Shown: positions 1 to 7,796 of the stretch, in pieces
Layout: each line of letters opens with the position of its first letter
Position numbering within the stretch: the first letter of the stretch is position 1
Origin: a virus
IMG/VR virus record: IMGVR_UViG_3300043411_000610
Location: 26,678 to 90,677 of that record
Length of the DNA: 64,000 nt
Reading direction: 5' to 3' (one strand)
Position numbers and translations under genes: made by a program
Notes under the pieces: model-generated
What the model was told of the DNA's origin: nothing
The model's database searches: none
The model's input: only the letters and a program-made list of their open reading frames with translations

Positions 1-135
1 ATTGACGGACAAACAATATATGTTAGTGCAAGCGAAGCACAGAAGCTCAAACAAAAGCTATCAAAGAATTCTATTGCAGTAGAAAATCCAAGTCCTCCTA
101 TTCAATGGCAAGGCAAGTCTCTTATTTGTGGATAA
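1..135 (+). CDS. C-terminal end of a small phage protein (partial)
   Basis: The frame is open from the first base and ends at TAA 133-135, so about 44 C-terminal residues are visible and the start lies outside the window. The first residues, IDGQTIYV, resemble the opening strand of the family found at 60629-61995 (IDGKTYIID, IDGQTYLVD). It may be another member, but only a few residues support this. Function unknown. Confidence 0.6.
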   Translation: MDGQTIYVSASEAQKLKQKLSKNSIAVENPSPPIQWQGKSLICG

Positions 136-152
136 AATTTTCTATATTTCAG

Positions 153-181
153 TTGCACTAGGATTATGTCTAGTGTATTAT
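153..181 (+). promoter_or_regulatory. sigma70-like promoter for the first operon
   Basis: TTGCAC (153-158), a 17-base spacer and TATTAT (176-181). The next ATG is at 214, so this transcript should have a leader of about 25 bases, unlike most promoters in the window. Confidence 0.5.
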
Positions 182-213
182 GGAGTTCGGACAACAGATT
201 GGCATTAAACAAA

Positions 214-450
214 ATGAAAAAATTTAAAGTAAACAACGGACGCGAGTTTTCAATTCGCGTATTAGACAATTCAACTGGTGAAACACTTCAAAATGTTGCA
301 TTTCCTGGGGATATTATTCTACTAACCGACAGTAATGCGGTTGATGTAGTGATTACGGACGGCAAGCGTCAACAACGTATTCCGACCTTTAATTATCCTA
401 ATACGATTAGTCATGCAGTTAAACAAGGTGTATTGACCGAAATTGAATGA
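214..450 (+). CDS. small phage protein, unknown function (78 aa)
   Basis: An ORF is open from a TTG at 166, but the promoter ending at 181 makes the ATG at 214 (MKKFKVNNG) the better start. The protein alternates strand-forming and charged residues and has no motif I recognise. Its stop overlaps the next start in an ATGA tetranucleotide, so the two are translationally coupled. Confidence 0.6.
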   Translation: MKKFKVNNGREFSIRVLDNSTGETLQNVAFPGDIILLTDSNAVDVVITDGKRQQRIPTFNYPNTISHAVKQGVLTEIE

Positions 451-674
451 AGGCCATATTTACCGGTAAAGGTGGATGGGAAGGGGAATTAGACCGTGCA
501 AAGAATACATTTGAAGTAGGGAAATCATATACAATTAAAAAAGGATATCGTGGTCGATATGATTCAACTCTGATGTTTGAAGAACTTCCAGGATATTGGA
601 ATTCTGTTTTATTTGAGTTTGATGAAGATAAACTTGAATGGGAATACACATATTATATTGATTATGAAAATTGA
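447..674 (+). CDS. small phage protein, possible SH3-like fold (75 aa)
   Basis: Starts inside the ATGA overlap at 447-450. It contains GKSYTIKKGYRG, a pattern seen in small phage proteins with SH3-like barrels; fold and function are inferred only from that pattern. Its end overlaps the clamp-loader start by 11 bases. Confidence 0.55.
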   Translation: MKAIFTGKGGWEGELDRAKNTFEVGKSYTIKKGYRGRYDSTLMFEELPGYWNSVLFEFDEDKLEWEYTYYIDYEN

Positions 675-1569
675 AGAAGTTTGGGTAGAAAAATATCGTC
701 CAAAAACCCTGGACGAAATGGTCTTATCAGAAAAGAATAGGCAGTATTTTGCTTCGATCAAGTCGATCACCAATAATTACCTGTTTTTGGGAACACCCGG
801 AACAGGTAAGAATACGATGGCATATTATTTGCGTGATAAATTTGCGCCTGATTCATACCTATATTTGAATGCTAGTTCAGAATCCGGTATTGAGACAGTT
901 CGTAATAAAATCACGGACTTTGTATCAACTACTGCATTTGACGGAAATAATAAATTGGTGATTCTATCAGAGTTTGATGGATTTTCTAATGCGGCACAAG
1001 GAGCATTAAGAGAAATCATGGAACAATACTTAGAAACCGTTCGATTTATTTTGACGGCCAATCATCAACATAAAATTATTACTGCCATTCAGTCTAGATG
1101 TGGCGAACCGTTTTTCTTCAATTCAGATATTGAGGATATTACCAAACGGATTAAACATATTCTGAATGCAGAAAAAATTTGTAATTGGAAAGATCATAGT
1201 GCGGACATTGTTAAAATTATTAAGCAATATGCACCTGATTTACGAAAGATCACTAACGTATTACAACGGTGTTTTGAGACTGGTAAATTTATACCGTTGA
1301 AGATTGATAGCAGTGAATTGGTAGAAAAGATTTGGCAAATGGTTAGAGATAAAACCGATCCGTTTGTAATTCGTAAATTCGTGATTGACAATGAACAGGA
1401 ATTTGGTAATGATTACCACACGTTGATGCGTCAAATGTTTGATTGTTCAGTCGTAGATAATAATGTAGGTGCCTGTCTACAAATTACAGAATATATGTAT
1501 AGGAATTCTATGGTGATGGATAACGAAGTTAATTTTACAGGTTTGATCATAAATTTGGTAAAAAAATGA
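664..1569 (+). CDS. clamp loader ATPase subunit, T4 gp44 / RFC-small-like (301 aa)
   Basis: AAA+ ATPase that would load the sliding clamp on DNA for the phage polymerase. It begins with the RFC-type VEKYRPKTLDEMV, has a Walker A GTPGTGKN at residues 43-50, a Walker B-like LVILSEFD near residue 100, the sensor-like TANH and the SRC arginine-finger motif (IQSRC). The order and spacing match T4 gp44. Two residues are unusual: Asn follows the P-loop Lys where Thr/Ser is normal, and Ser replaces the first Asp of Walker B (SE instead of DE). A longer frame opens at 577, but the RFC N-terminus and overlap with the upstream gene favour ATG 664. It ends in an ATGA overlap with the next gene. No small subunit (gp62) is recognisable beside it. 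Confidence 0.85.
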   Translation: MKIEEVWVEKYRPKTLDEMVLSEKNRQYFASIKSITNNYLFLGTPGTGKNTMAYYLRDKFAPDSYLYLNASSESGIETVRNKITDFVSTTAFDGNNKLVILSEFDGFSNAAQGALREIMEQYLETVRFILTANHQHKIITAIQSRCGEPFFFNSDIEDITKRIKHILNAEKICNWKDHSADIVKIIKQYAPDLRKITNVLQRCFETGKFIPLKIDSSELVEKIWQMVRDKTDPFVIRKFVIDNEQEFGNDYHTLMRQMFDCSVVDNNVGACLQITEYMYRNSMVMDNEVNFTGLIINLVKK

Positions 1570-1763
1570 AAATCAGACAAATTATCGAAATAGAATTTGA
1601 CACTACCGATGATGTGGTCAGGGCATGTCAACCATTCATACTACCTTCCGAATGTAAACATAGAAATGTTTCATACTACGAAAATTCTTCATTTTGTTAT
1701 GACTGTAAGTGTTATTTGACACTACCTGGAGATATTGGTCATCCGTTTAAAAATAAAAAATGA
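1566..1763 (+). CDS. small cysteine-containing protein (65 aa)
   Basis: Coupled to the clamp loader by an ATGA overlap. It carries a C-x-H ... C-x2-C-x-C arrangement (ECKH, CYDCKC) that could bind one zinc ion. Its place in the replication operon suggests an accessory role, but nothing more specific can be read. Confidence 0.55.
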   Translation: MKIRQIIEIEFDTTDDVVRACQPFILPSECKHRNVSYYENSSFCYDCKCYLTLPGDIGHPFKNKK

Positions 1764-1954
1764 GTAGGTTGTTTAAAAAAATATTTGCATGGTTTCTTGT
1801 ATTATCACCTGTGGTCATGCTTTCACTTGCAGTCTTACTGGCTAATAACGGGTCTTCTGATCTGTGCCATTTATTGGGATCATGTGTATTATTGTGTGTC
1901 ATCCCATGCGTGATTGGGCAAGTTATGCTATGGCCTAAACAATTTAAAGAATAG
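1760..1954 (+). CDS. small membrane protein with two hydrophobic segments (64 aa)
   Basis: Begins in an ATGA overlap. A short basic N-terminus (MSRLFKK) precedes two hydrophobic stretches (about residues 9-27 and 36-56) separated by a small polar loop. Likely an inner-membrane hairpin. No family recognised. Confidence 0.55.
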   Translation: MSRLFKKIFAWFLVLSPVVMLSLAVLLANNGSSDLCHLLGSCVLLCVIPCVIGQVMLWPKQFKE

Positions 1955-1959
1955 AAATT

Positions 1960-2280
1960 ATGAAAAGTATTACATATTTGGTCGGTCCAAAAGTTGTAGG
2001 TCATCCAAACGATAAGAAATATAAAGATTCGATAGTAAACGGAAAAACGGAAGCACTTAGAATGGCCGCAGAAACCGCGAGTAATTCGATTTTACAGTGG
2101 GGCGTATGGGAAAATGAGACGGAAGAGATAGTTGCACTAGCAGGACCAAATAGTGGTTGTATATACCGAACTTCTGCATGGGAGAACCCACCATGTAATA
2201 GTGAATACATGTTAGCAGGCCCAAACAATAGAAAACATTGGGACGATATTAAACATCAATTTAAAAATGAAAATCAATGA
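1960..2280 (+). CDS. unknown phage protein (106 aa)
   Basis: A tryptophan-rich protein that twice contains AGPN (about residues 62 and 88), suggesting a small internal repeat. No motif recognised. The 3' end overlaps the next gene by 14 bases. Confidence 0.55.
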   Translation: MKSITYLVGPKVVGHPNDKKYKDSIVNGKTEALRMAAETASNSILQWGVWENETEEIVALAGPNSGCIYRTSAWENPPCNSEYMLAGPNNRKHWDDIKHQFKNENQ

Positions 2281-2644
2281 ACTAATTCAAAAATATAATT
2301 TGGCACCAGATTCATATTATACGGTATCACCGTATACAAATCGGAGCTATGATGACGACAGTGCAGTATTCTTAGAAGAAAAACTGTTGAAGTCCAAATG
2401 GAAAGCCTATATTGAACCACAATATTATGGATTTTCGTTTGGATCACCCACACCATTAGTTTGGTTGTCAGTAATAGATGAATTTCTTGACCATGTGGTA
2501 GAACAGTGTCCTAATATGAAAATTCTCCAAATTAAGATAAAATTTGGAGGACTGAGATGCTACATTATTAATGTAACACCTGATATTGAGGAAGAAATAC
2601 GACAATTAGAAAAGGTTTTGTTTGATAAAAAATTGATTTATTAA
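2267..2644 (+). CDS. unknown phage protein (125 aa)
   Basis: Acidic protein with a Tyr/Ser-rich N-terminus and a strand-rich centre (KIKFGGLRCYI). No recognised domain. Its final codons overlap the -35 element of a promoter reading into the structured RNA downstream. Confidence 0.55.
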   Translation: MKINELIQKYNLAPDSYYTVSPYTNRSYDDDSAVFLEEKLLKSKWKAYIEPQYYGFSFGSPTPLVWLSVIDEFLDHVVEQCPNMKILQIKIKFGGLRCYIINVTPDIEEEIRQLEKVLFDKKLIY

Positions 2645-2651
2645 TGATAAT

Positions 2652-2728
2652 ACTCAATGCTTGGCCCGTCATTGAGTTATAAGTCATTATACAAACAGGA
2701 TTCCAAATCTTGTTTGAGTTAACGGGCC
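2652..2728 (+). ncRNA. pseudoknotted structured RNA (candidate)
   Basis: Three helices are visible. S1 is 8 bp, 2652-2659 with 2670-2677 (ACTCAATG/CATTGAGT). Its loop holds GGCCCGT (2663-2669), which is complementary to ACGGGCC at 2722-2728 (S2, 7 bp). Between them lies a 10-bp hairpin, 2692-2701 with 2707-2716, with a 5-base loop. S1 and S2 are crossed and directly adjacent, the layout of an H-type pseudoknot with an inserted hairpin. A plausible promoter (TTGATA ... GATAAT ending about 2650) lies upstream. GCTTGG (2659-2664) could instead pair with CCAAGC just inside the next ORF, so a regulatory leader is also possible. No known RNA family recognised. Confidence 0.5.
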
Positions 2729-2776
2729 GCCAATTTTATGTGAAATATAACAAGTTTATATCCTATTGACATAGTA

Positions 2777-3001
2777 GTGCGCCCAAGCCATGAATTATTA
2801 TCCCCATTTTGTCCTGGATACTCACTGGTAGGTGTTACTTCCAAGACTGTAAAAGCCCATATGAAAGGCATTGGGGCCGAATATTATACCGTTCATACGC
2901 CAGCAGATAATCATACATATATACCAGAAAATTATATTTATGTGGTATATAATGAGATGATACATCGAAACAGAGAACTAATACCATATACCAATTTTTA
3001 A
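2777..3001 (+). CDS. small unknown protein (74 aa, GTG start uncertain)
   Basis: The frame is open from GTG 2777 and a TGA at 2741 blocks extension. A TTGACA at 2766-2771 sits too close to the GTG for a standard promoter, so the true start could be a later ATG (2861). No recognised family. Confidence 0.4.
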   Translation: MRPSHELLSPFCPGYSLVGVTSKTVKAHMKGIGAEYYTVHTPADNHTYIPENYIYVVYNEMIHRNRELIPYTNF

Positions 3002-3037
3002 TTGACATCCATCAAATTTAGAATACAGTATACAAAC

Positions 3038-4246
3038 ATGAAAACCGAACATACACCAGAAAAAGCAAAGTCACCTGTAGTCCTCAAAGATATTTTGTGC
3101 AATAATCCTAACACTAAAGGCGTTGCATCGGATTTCAAGTTCAATCAACATATTACTGGTATCGAATTGTTCAATTCGATTTATAACCTATGGTTAAATT
3201 ATTTTGATACAACACCGTCTTTCACTGCATTGACGGAAAAGAAAGTGGAAGAATTTACAAAGTTTCAGGCAAAATTGTTTACCGATGGTTTTGAGAAAAT
3301 TTTTACTTCTTTATCAGTGGATTCACGATCAATCTATTATATTCAACGTGAAAAACAACAGTTGATATATGTCAATATTGGTATCGGTATTGATCTGATT
3401 GAAAATCAAGCTGTTGTTTCTCCAACATATGGAACGAAAGGTGTTTTCAGTTGTTCTATATGCACTGCCATTTGTGAGGCTAATACAGAATATGTGGCGG
3501 AGTTTATTTCATACTATGGTTCACTTGAAAGTCCGGCAAAAACTATGGCAGACGATAGTATCTTTTACATGATTGCACAAACCGCACAAGGACTGAAAAA
3601 GATCAAAGCAGAATGTAAACCAAAGTCTATCAAAGATGATCGGTATGATCTGTATTATGGTGCAAAATTCCCCATTGAAAAATTTAAGAGTTTTGTGGAA
3701 AATGATGAGAACCAAAATCTGTTGTTGTTGCACGGTGATCCCGGAACAGGCAAATCTAATTTGATTCGCCATCTTATTAAGATGTCTAAACGACCCACTA
3801 TTTATATTCCACCCTCCATGGTGGCCAGTATTGCAAGTCCAGGATTTATCGAATTCATCATGGACAACAAGGGAAGTATTCTTTTGATTGAAGATGCAGA
3901 AGAAATTTTGACCAAAGATCGAAATGCGGCAACCAACAATTTGCTTGGTCTGACTGATGGATTTTTGAAAGACTGTATTGATTTGAAGATTATTTGTAGC
4001 TTTAATCAGGACATTAAGAATGTTGATGCTGCACTTCGCCGTCCAGGAAGGTTGTTTTTTGAATATAAATTTGGTAAACTATCAGAAAATGAAGTTGAGA
4101 ACCTAGTGGACTATCTTGATCTAAAAATTCCAGATGCCGAAATTCGGGATATGTCACTTGCAGAAATTTTTGCATTTGGTCAAGAACTCTATTTGGAAAA
4201 TACATTGGATAAACCAGTAATGGGATTTGCAGGTTTATCCAAATGA
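3038..4246 (+). CDS. AAA+ ATPase (402 aa)
   Basis: ATP-driven remodelling enzyme. The N-terminal ~200 residues resemble no domain I know. The C-terminal AAA+ module has Walker A GDPGTGKS (about residues 232-239), Walker B ILLIEDAEE (about 281-289), a sensor-like CSFNQ, and ALRRPGRL, typical of the classic AAA clade (BCS1/FtsH/proteasomal type). The frame opens earlier with a TTG at 3002, but promoter elements (TTGACA 3003-3008) occupy that stretch, so ATG 3038 is used. Many large phages carry such an ATPase without known function; the substrate is unknown. The stop overlaps the next start. Confidence 0.75.
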   Translation: MKTEHTPEKAKSPVVLKDILCNNPNTKGVASDFKFNQHITGIELFNSIYNLWLNYFDTTPSFTALTEKKVEEFTKFQAKLFTDGFEKIFTSLSVDSRSIYYIQREKQQLIYVNIGIGIDLIENQAVVSPTYGTKGVFSCSICTAICEANTEYVAEFISYYGSLESPAKTMADDSIFYMIAQTAQGLKKIKAECKPKSIKDDRYDLYYGAKFPIEKFKSFVENDENQNLLLLHGDPGTGKSNLIRHLIKMSKRPTIYIPPSMVASIASPGFIEFIMDNKGSILLIEDAEEILTKDRNAATNNLLGLTDGFLKDCIDLKIICSFNQDIKNVDAALRRPGRLFFEYKFGKLSENEVENLVDYLDLKIPDAEIRDMSLAEIFAFGQELYLENTLDKPVMGFAGLSK

Positions 4247-4410
4247 AAAACCACACTAGATTGACGTTCCCTGGGAACATTGACAGGGGAACGACGGAGA
4301 ACAATGTCCGACCATATATGGTGATATCTTCAACTGATTTTACCCCACAAAATTTCTACACCCTTTCTAAATTACAGAAATATATTTTGACTGGTATAAA
4401 GAAGTGCTGA
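4243..4410 (+). CDS. small unknown protein (55 aa)
   Basis: Starts in the ATGA overlap with the AAA+ gene and ends at TGA 4408-4410. Contains LTFPGNIDRG and an aromatic C-terminal half. The coupling supports it being real; no family recognised. Confidence 0.5.
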   Translation: MKNHTRLTFPGNIDRGTTENNVRPYMVISSTDFTPQNFYTLSKLQKYILTGIKKC

Positions 4411-4413
4411 CGT

Positions 4414-4614
4414 ATGAATTTGACTACTATATATCATTATTATGCAATAAGCGGTCATAATCTCAATGGCGGTGATGGAAATTTATCGTCAATGCAACGG
4501 TTATATCCGATTATAGATCACAAATCCATTAACATTATTGGTGTATCGTCAATTCCGAAGAGTTTTAAGAACTGTAGATTTGGTATGAAAGTTTTGTATA
4601 AGGTGCTAAAATGA
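4414..4614 (+). CDS. small unknown protein (66 aa)
   Basis: Lies three bases after the preceding stop and ends in an ATGA overlap with the next gene. No motif recognised. Confidence 0.5.
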   Translation: MNLTTIYHYYAISGHNLNGGDGNLSSMQRLYPIIDHKSINIIGVSSIPKSFKNCRFGMKVLYKVLK

Positions 4615-4817
4615 AGAACACAACGACAACTTATTGCAGCGATCATTCTAATCGTTCAGGTGTAGTAAGAAACATCGTCAGTCCAATTTGTATACTAAAT
4701 TCTAAATTTAAAATTAAAGAAATTTTTACTATAAGTAAATTTATAAAATATAACATGACGGGTTTAGCAAAATATGATATAGGAGGTTCATGCATTGGAC
4801 GGTTGGAATTAAAATGA
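4611..4817 (+). CDS. small unknown protein (68 aa)
   Basis: Part of a run of four tiny genes each joined by ATGA. Basic, with several Ser/Ile-rich stretches. No recognised domain. Confidence 0.5.
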   Translation: MKNTTTTYCSDHSNRSGVVRNIVSPICILNSKFKIKEIFTISKFIKYNMTGLAKYDIGGSCIGRLELK

Positions 4818-4990
4818 GAACGGAATTTCCGTATGACACTTTGATAAAAAGTGGTCACATGGTTTGTAACCAACCAACACCAACATACGTTATAGTTGAT
4901 ATTTTCAGTATGAAAGCCTTTATATCACCGTCAATACCAAAATTAATAAAAACTCAGTATAACTGGACAGTGAAATGTATAGTCGGATGA
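4814..4990 (+). CDS. small unknown protein (58 aa)
   Basis: The frame opens at 4790, but ATG 4814 forms an ATGA overlap with the previous stop like its neighbours, so that start is used. No recognised domain. Confidence 0.5.
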   Translation: MRTEFPYDTLIKSGHMVCNQPTPTYVIVDIFSMKAFISPSIPKLIKTQYNWTVKCIVG

Positions 4991-5052
4991 AAGAACAGGG
5001 TGTTTCATTAAGTATAATAGCAGCATCACTAATAGCTTGTGCTAAACAATGA
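4987..5052 (+). CDS. short lipoprotein-like peptide, probably truncated (21 aa)
   Basis: Fourth gene of the ATGA-linked run. It reads as a signal peptide ending in a lipobox-like LIAC, then only CAKQ before TGA. A lipoprotein with almost no mature part, immediately before the minus-strand island at 5060, suggests the original gene was cut by the insertion. It could also be a genuine small membrane peptide. Confidence 0.35.
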   Translation: MKEQGVSLSIIAASLIACAKQ

Positions 5053-5059
5053 TTTTTCA

Positions 5060-5998
5060 TCATATTGCTAATAATTGTTTAAATATTTCCTCTAATACCG
5101 CGACAGTAATAGTGTTACCAAATTGTTTAAATGCTATATTATCTTTGTCATGTATAACAAAATCGTCTGGAAATCCTTGTAGTCTTGCACATTCTCTTGG
5201 TGTAAACATTCTGATTGTTTTTTTGTCAGGGGAAATAAATCCATGCCTATCAATTAGATTTTGGCAGAAAATATTACCTGAGTATCGTATTTTCTTATCT
5301 CCAAATAATCCATTTTTATTTACCTGTTTCACTTCGCCGAAATCTTCTAACAAAGAAAAATTAATCTGCTTATTTAGTGCGATATTTATAATATTAGCTC
5401 TACGCAAATCCGAAACAAAATATTTTGCGGCAACATCATTCTCTAAAATATCCTTAAAATGAGCGGACTTATTTTCAAAATAAAACTGTATATTAATATT
5501 CAAATCTTTTCTAATTCCTACTCCGAAAATCCTCTCTCTGTGATGAGGAATTCCAAAGTTTTTAGAATTTAATTTAAGTAAATGAAAATCATAATTTTTC
5601 TCTATACGCTGCTCTATCATAGAATAAAAATCAGAAAACTTTTTATTCAGAAGTCCTTTAACATTCTCAAATATAATATATTTCGGCAACAATTTATCTA
5701 TAATATCTAATGAATAGTTCACTAAAATACTTCTCCCATTATTCAAATCCTGCTTTCCCGCCACTGATAAGTCTTGACAAGGGAATCCGAAAACATATAA
5801 ATCAACATAATCTAATTCATTTATGTTTATTTTAGTTATATCATCATACCATTTTTCGCAAGTATGATTAGCTAGATATGTTTGTTTCGCATGTTTATCT
5901 ATATCGCATGCCCATTTAACTATATGGGGTATTTTAAGATTTTTCAATGCTTGTTCGGGCGCACCGATACCACTGAATGTTGTTCCTATTTTTATCAT
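5060..5998 (-). CDS. DNA (cytosine-5) methyltransferase (312 aa)
   Basis: Transfers a methyl group from SAM to C5 of cytosine at a specific DNA site. Motif I is the variant FSGIGAPEQAL, motif IV is GFPCQDLS with the catalytic Cys near residue 75, motif VI is FENVKG, motif VIII has HRERIF (a QxRxR variant), and the C-terminal motifs RECARLQGFPDDF and QFGNTI (IX-X) are present. Length and motif order are complete, so it should be active. No partner endonuclease is adjacent, which suits a phage methyltransferase that protects its own DNA. The specificity cannot be read. Confidence 0.9.
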   Translation of the reverse strand: MIKIGTTFSGIGAPEQALKNLKIPHIVKWACDIDKHAKQTYLANHTCEKWYDDITKININELDYVDLYVFGFPCQDLSVAGKQDLNNGRSILVNYSLDIIDKLLPKYIIFENVKGLLNKKFSDFYSMIEQRIEKNYDFHLLKLNSKNFGIPHHRERIFGVGIRKDLNINIQFYFENKSAHFKDILENDVAAKYFVSDLRRANIINIALNKQINFSLLEDFGEVKQVNKNGLFGDKKIRYSGNIFCQNLIDRHGFISPDKKTIRMFTPRECARLQGFPDDFVIHDKDNIAFKQFGNTITVAVLEEIFKQLLAI

Positions 5999-6008
5999 AA
6001 TTTTTATT

Positions 6009-6332
6009 TTACCTTTTACACATTACCATTGATTCCGAATTTTCGTTCGGAAGAACTTCGATGACGGTCAAAAAATTGAATCTTTTGTTGGTTATGTCTT
6101 CTCTAGTATTCTTCCACGAATTAAGCCCCTGCTTACAACCACAAGAAATATATTTGTTTTTATTATTAGAGTGGACTAAGTTAGAGTTTGATATGAAAAA
6201 TCTTTTACCGCAACTGCATTCAGCTTCCCAATATACTCTTTTGACAGACTTTTCCTCGGCATGTTTTATTATCGTGGCATTCCCATAGGTTTGTCCAATT
6301 TTGTCTGTTTTCGGTTTTCTTACTTTGTGCAT
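6009..6332 (-). CDS. zinc-motif protein of homing-nuclease-associated type, probably truncated (107 aa)
   Basis: Contains one module of the type IGQTYGNATII ... CSCGKRFF ... SCGCKQ and the start of a second (ITNKRFNFLTVIE) that stops early. Such CxCG/SCGC modules often accompany AP2-like or HNH endonucleases in phages, where they are thought to bind DNA. The missing second half suggests a remnant. GTGTAAATA lies just upstream of its start. Confidence 0.55.
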   Translation of the reverse strand: MHKVRKPKTDKIGQTYGNATIIKHAEEKSVKRVYWEAECSCGKRFFISNSNLVHSNNKNKYISCGCKQGLNSWKNTREDITNKRFNFLTVIEVLPNENSESMVMCKR

Positions 6333-6410
6333 ATTATTATTTACACTAAATGAATCTTATATGCACAAAATATTTTCATTTTTCTAGTTGAACTTTATAG
6401 GCACGGAGAA

Positions 6411-7214
6411 TCATACTAATTTATAATAAAAATATTCACCAACATCAACGCTTTTACCTTTCATCCTACTAAAGCTAGAGTTACCAGAAGATAGGACTTC
6501 TCTACCTGTATATTCAATATTTATTGCTTCTTCGTTGTCTGTAGAATTGACACCATTGATATTCATAAACCACGAACAAGGAAGTTTATCTATCCAAGAC
6601 AAAAGGCCGTCAAAGGATATATTACCAAAATATAATGCTTTGGTATTAGTATATGGTGGGTCCAAATAAACAACATCTTTATTACCAATTGGAGAAATAT
6701 TATCAAAAGAACTACAAGTAAAATCAATATCCTTTCCCTTCATTAATTCTGAGTAATACGATATAACTTCTTCAACCTTTTTGGGTAGCATTCCTGTTCG
6801 TCCAAAATGATGCGACGTATTAAATTCGCCCTTTCTATTATATCTAATAGTTCCATTGTAACAGGTTCTAGTTAAAAAATAGAAAATAAGCGGGTCTTTA
6901 GTTTTGTTGTAAATCTCCCTTTCCGTATAAAAGAAATTCGGGTCTTTTTGTAACTTTTCCCATTTATCATTATATGAAAGTATTAGTTCTTGAGGTTTAT
7001 CTTTAACAGTTGTTAAAATATTGATTAAGCTATCGTTTTTATCTGAGAGCTTAAACTTTTTAACATTTGCATTATCTTTTAATAGTTGGAAAAACACCGA
7101 GCCTCCTCCCACAAATGGTTCATAATAAGTTTCAATTTCCTTTGGAAAATATGATGTGATTTTTGCGGCGATTGGGCGTTTTGAGCCAGTCCACTTAATT
7201 AATGGTGTATTCAT
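6411..7214 (-). CDS. adenine-N6 DNA methyltransferase, D12 class / Dam family (267 aa)
   Basis: Starts with TPLIKWTGSKR, has the SAM-binding YEPFVGGGSVFF (about residues 31-42), and the catalytic DPPY motif in VVYLDPPYT (about residue 185). This is the motif order of the MethyltransfD12 family (T4 Dam, M.DpnII). It would methylate adenine, typically in GATC or a related site, though the target cannot be deduced. Catalytic motifs appear complete. Confidence 0.88.
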   Translation of the reverse strand: MNTPLIKWTGSKRPIAAKITSYFPKEIETYYEPFVGGGSVFFQLLKDNANVKKFKLSDKNDSLINILTTVKDKPQELILSYNDKWEKLQKDPNFFYTEREIYNKTKDPLIFYFLTRTCYNGTIRYNRKGEFNTSHHFGRTGMLPKKVEEVISYYSELMKGKDIDFTCSSFDNISPIGNKDVVYLDPPYTNTKALYFGNISFDGLLSWIDKLPCSWFMNINGVNSTDNEEAINIEYTGREVLSSGNSSFSRMKGKSVDVGEYFYYKLV

Positions 7215-7259
7215 TTTGATAATTCCTTCTCTTTTTTCTTTCTTTTTGGCTTGAACTAA

Positions 7260-7796
7260 TCATATATCAAATACCTTTCCGAAAACGGAAAACGCTTTAT
7301 TGAAGTCGTCTTTTCTATTGCCTAAATAACATAAACAACACGCCATAGGAGCACCTTTTTTATCTTCTGAGCCTTCGTTATAAAACTTTAATCTCGTATC
7401 TGATAAAAAACATATTGAAGAAAAATGTTTGAAAACTATCTCTTTGAAATGCTTGGTATTTGTAGCGACGGGAACTAAGAATATCATTTCCTTTCCATCT
7501 TCATATTCCGACAATCCTTTTTCAAACCAGTTATATAAAGACTTTCCTTCACTTCTTCCGTAAGGGGGATTTATGAAAATATTTTTTCCGTTCCATTTTG
7601 AAGTTAAGCCGTCCTTTTCTGGATAGACGAAATTTTCTTTCGCCCCAACAAGAGAAAATTCATTAGAACATGGGTCTAAATCAATCTCGCCACCAAAGAA
7701 TTGCTTAATTGGCGTGATATATTTTGGTGGCGTATTCCAATCTTTTTTATCAGAATTGTTTTTACGTCCTGCGCTCATTTTAATCTTTCTAAACAA
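7260..7796 (-). CDS. phage adenine-N6 methyltransferase, PF05869-like (178 aa)
   Basis: Shows WNTPPKYI near the N-terminus, EIDLDPCSNE, and the catalytic NPPYGRS, then LVPVATNTK and DTRLKFYN. These mark the small phage DNA N-6-adenine-methyltransferase family. The start overlaps the end of the upstream N4/N6 methyltransferase by 22 bases, so the pair is co-transcribed. The first residues (MFRKIK) may be extra; a second Met is seven codons in. Confidence 0.82.
   Translation of the reverse strand: MFRKIKMSAGRKNNSDKKDWNTPPKYITPIKQFFGGEIDLDPCSNEFSLVGAKENFVYPEKDGLTSKWNGKNIFINPPYGRSEGKSLYNWFEKGLSEYEDGKEMIFLVPVATNTKHFKEIVFKHFSSICFLSDTRLKFYNEGSEDKKGAPMACCLCYLGNRKDDFNKAFSVFGKVFDI

Noticed and set aside
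577-663. Longer N-terminus for the clamp loader
   Set aside because: It overlaps the upstream gene and lies before the canonical RFC start VEKYRP.
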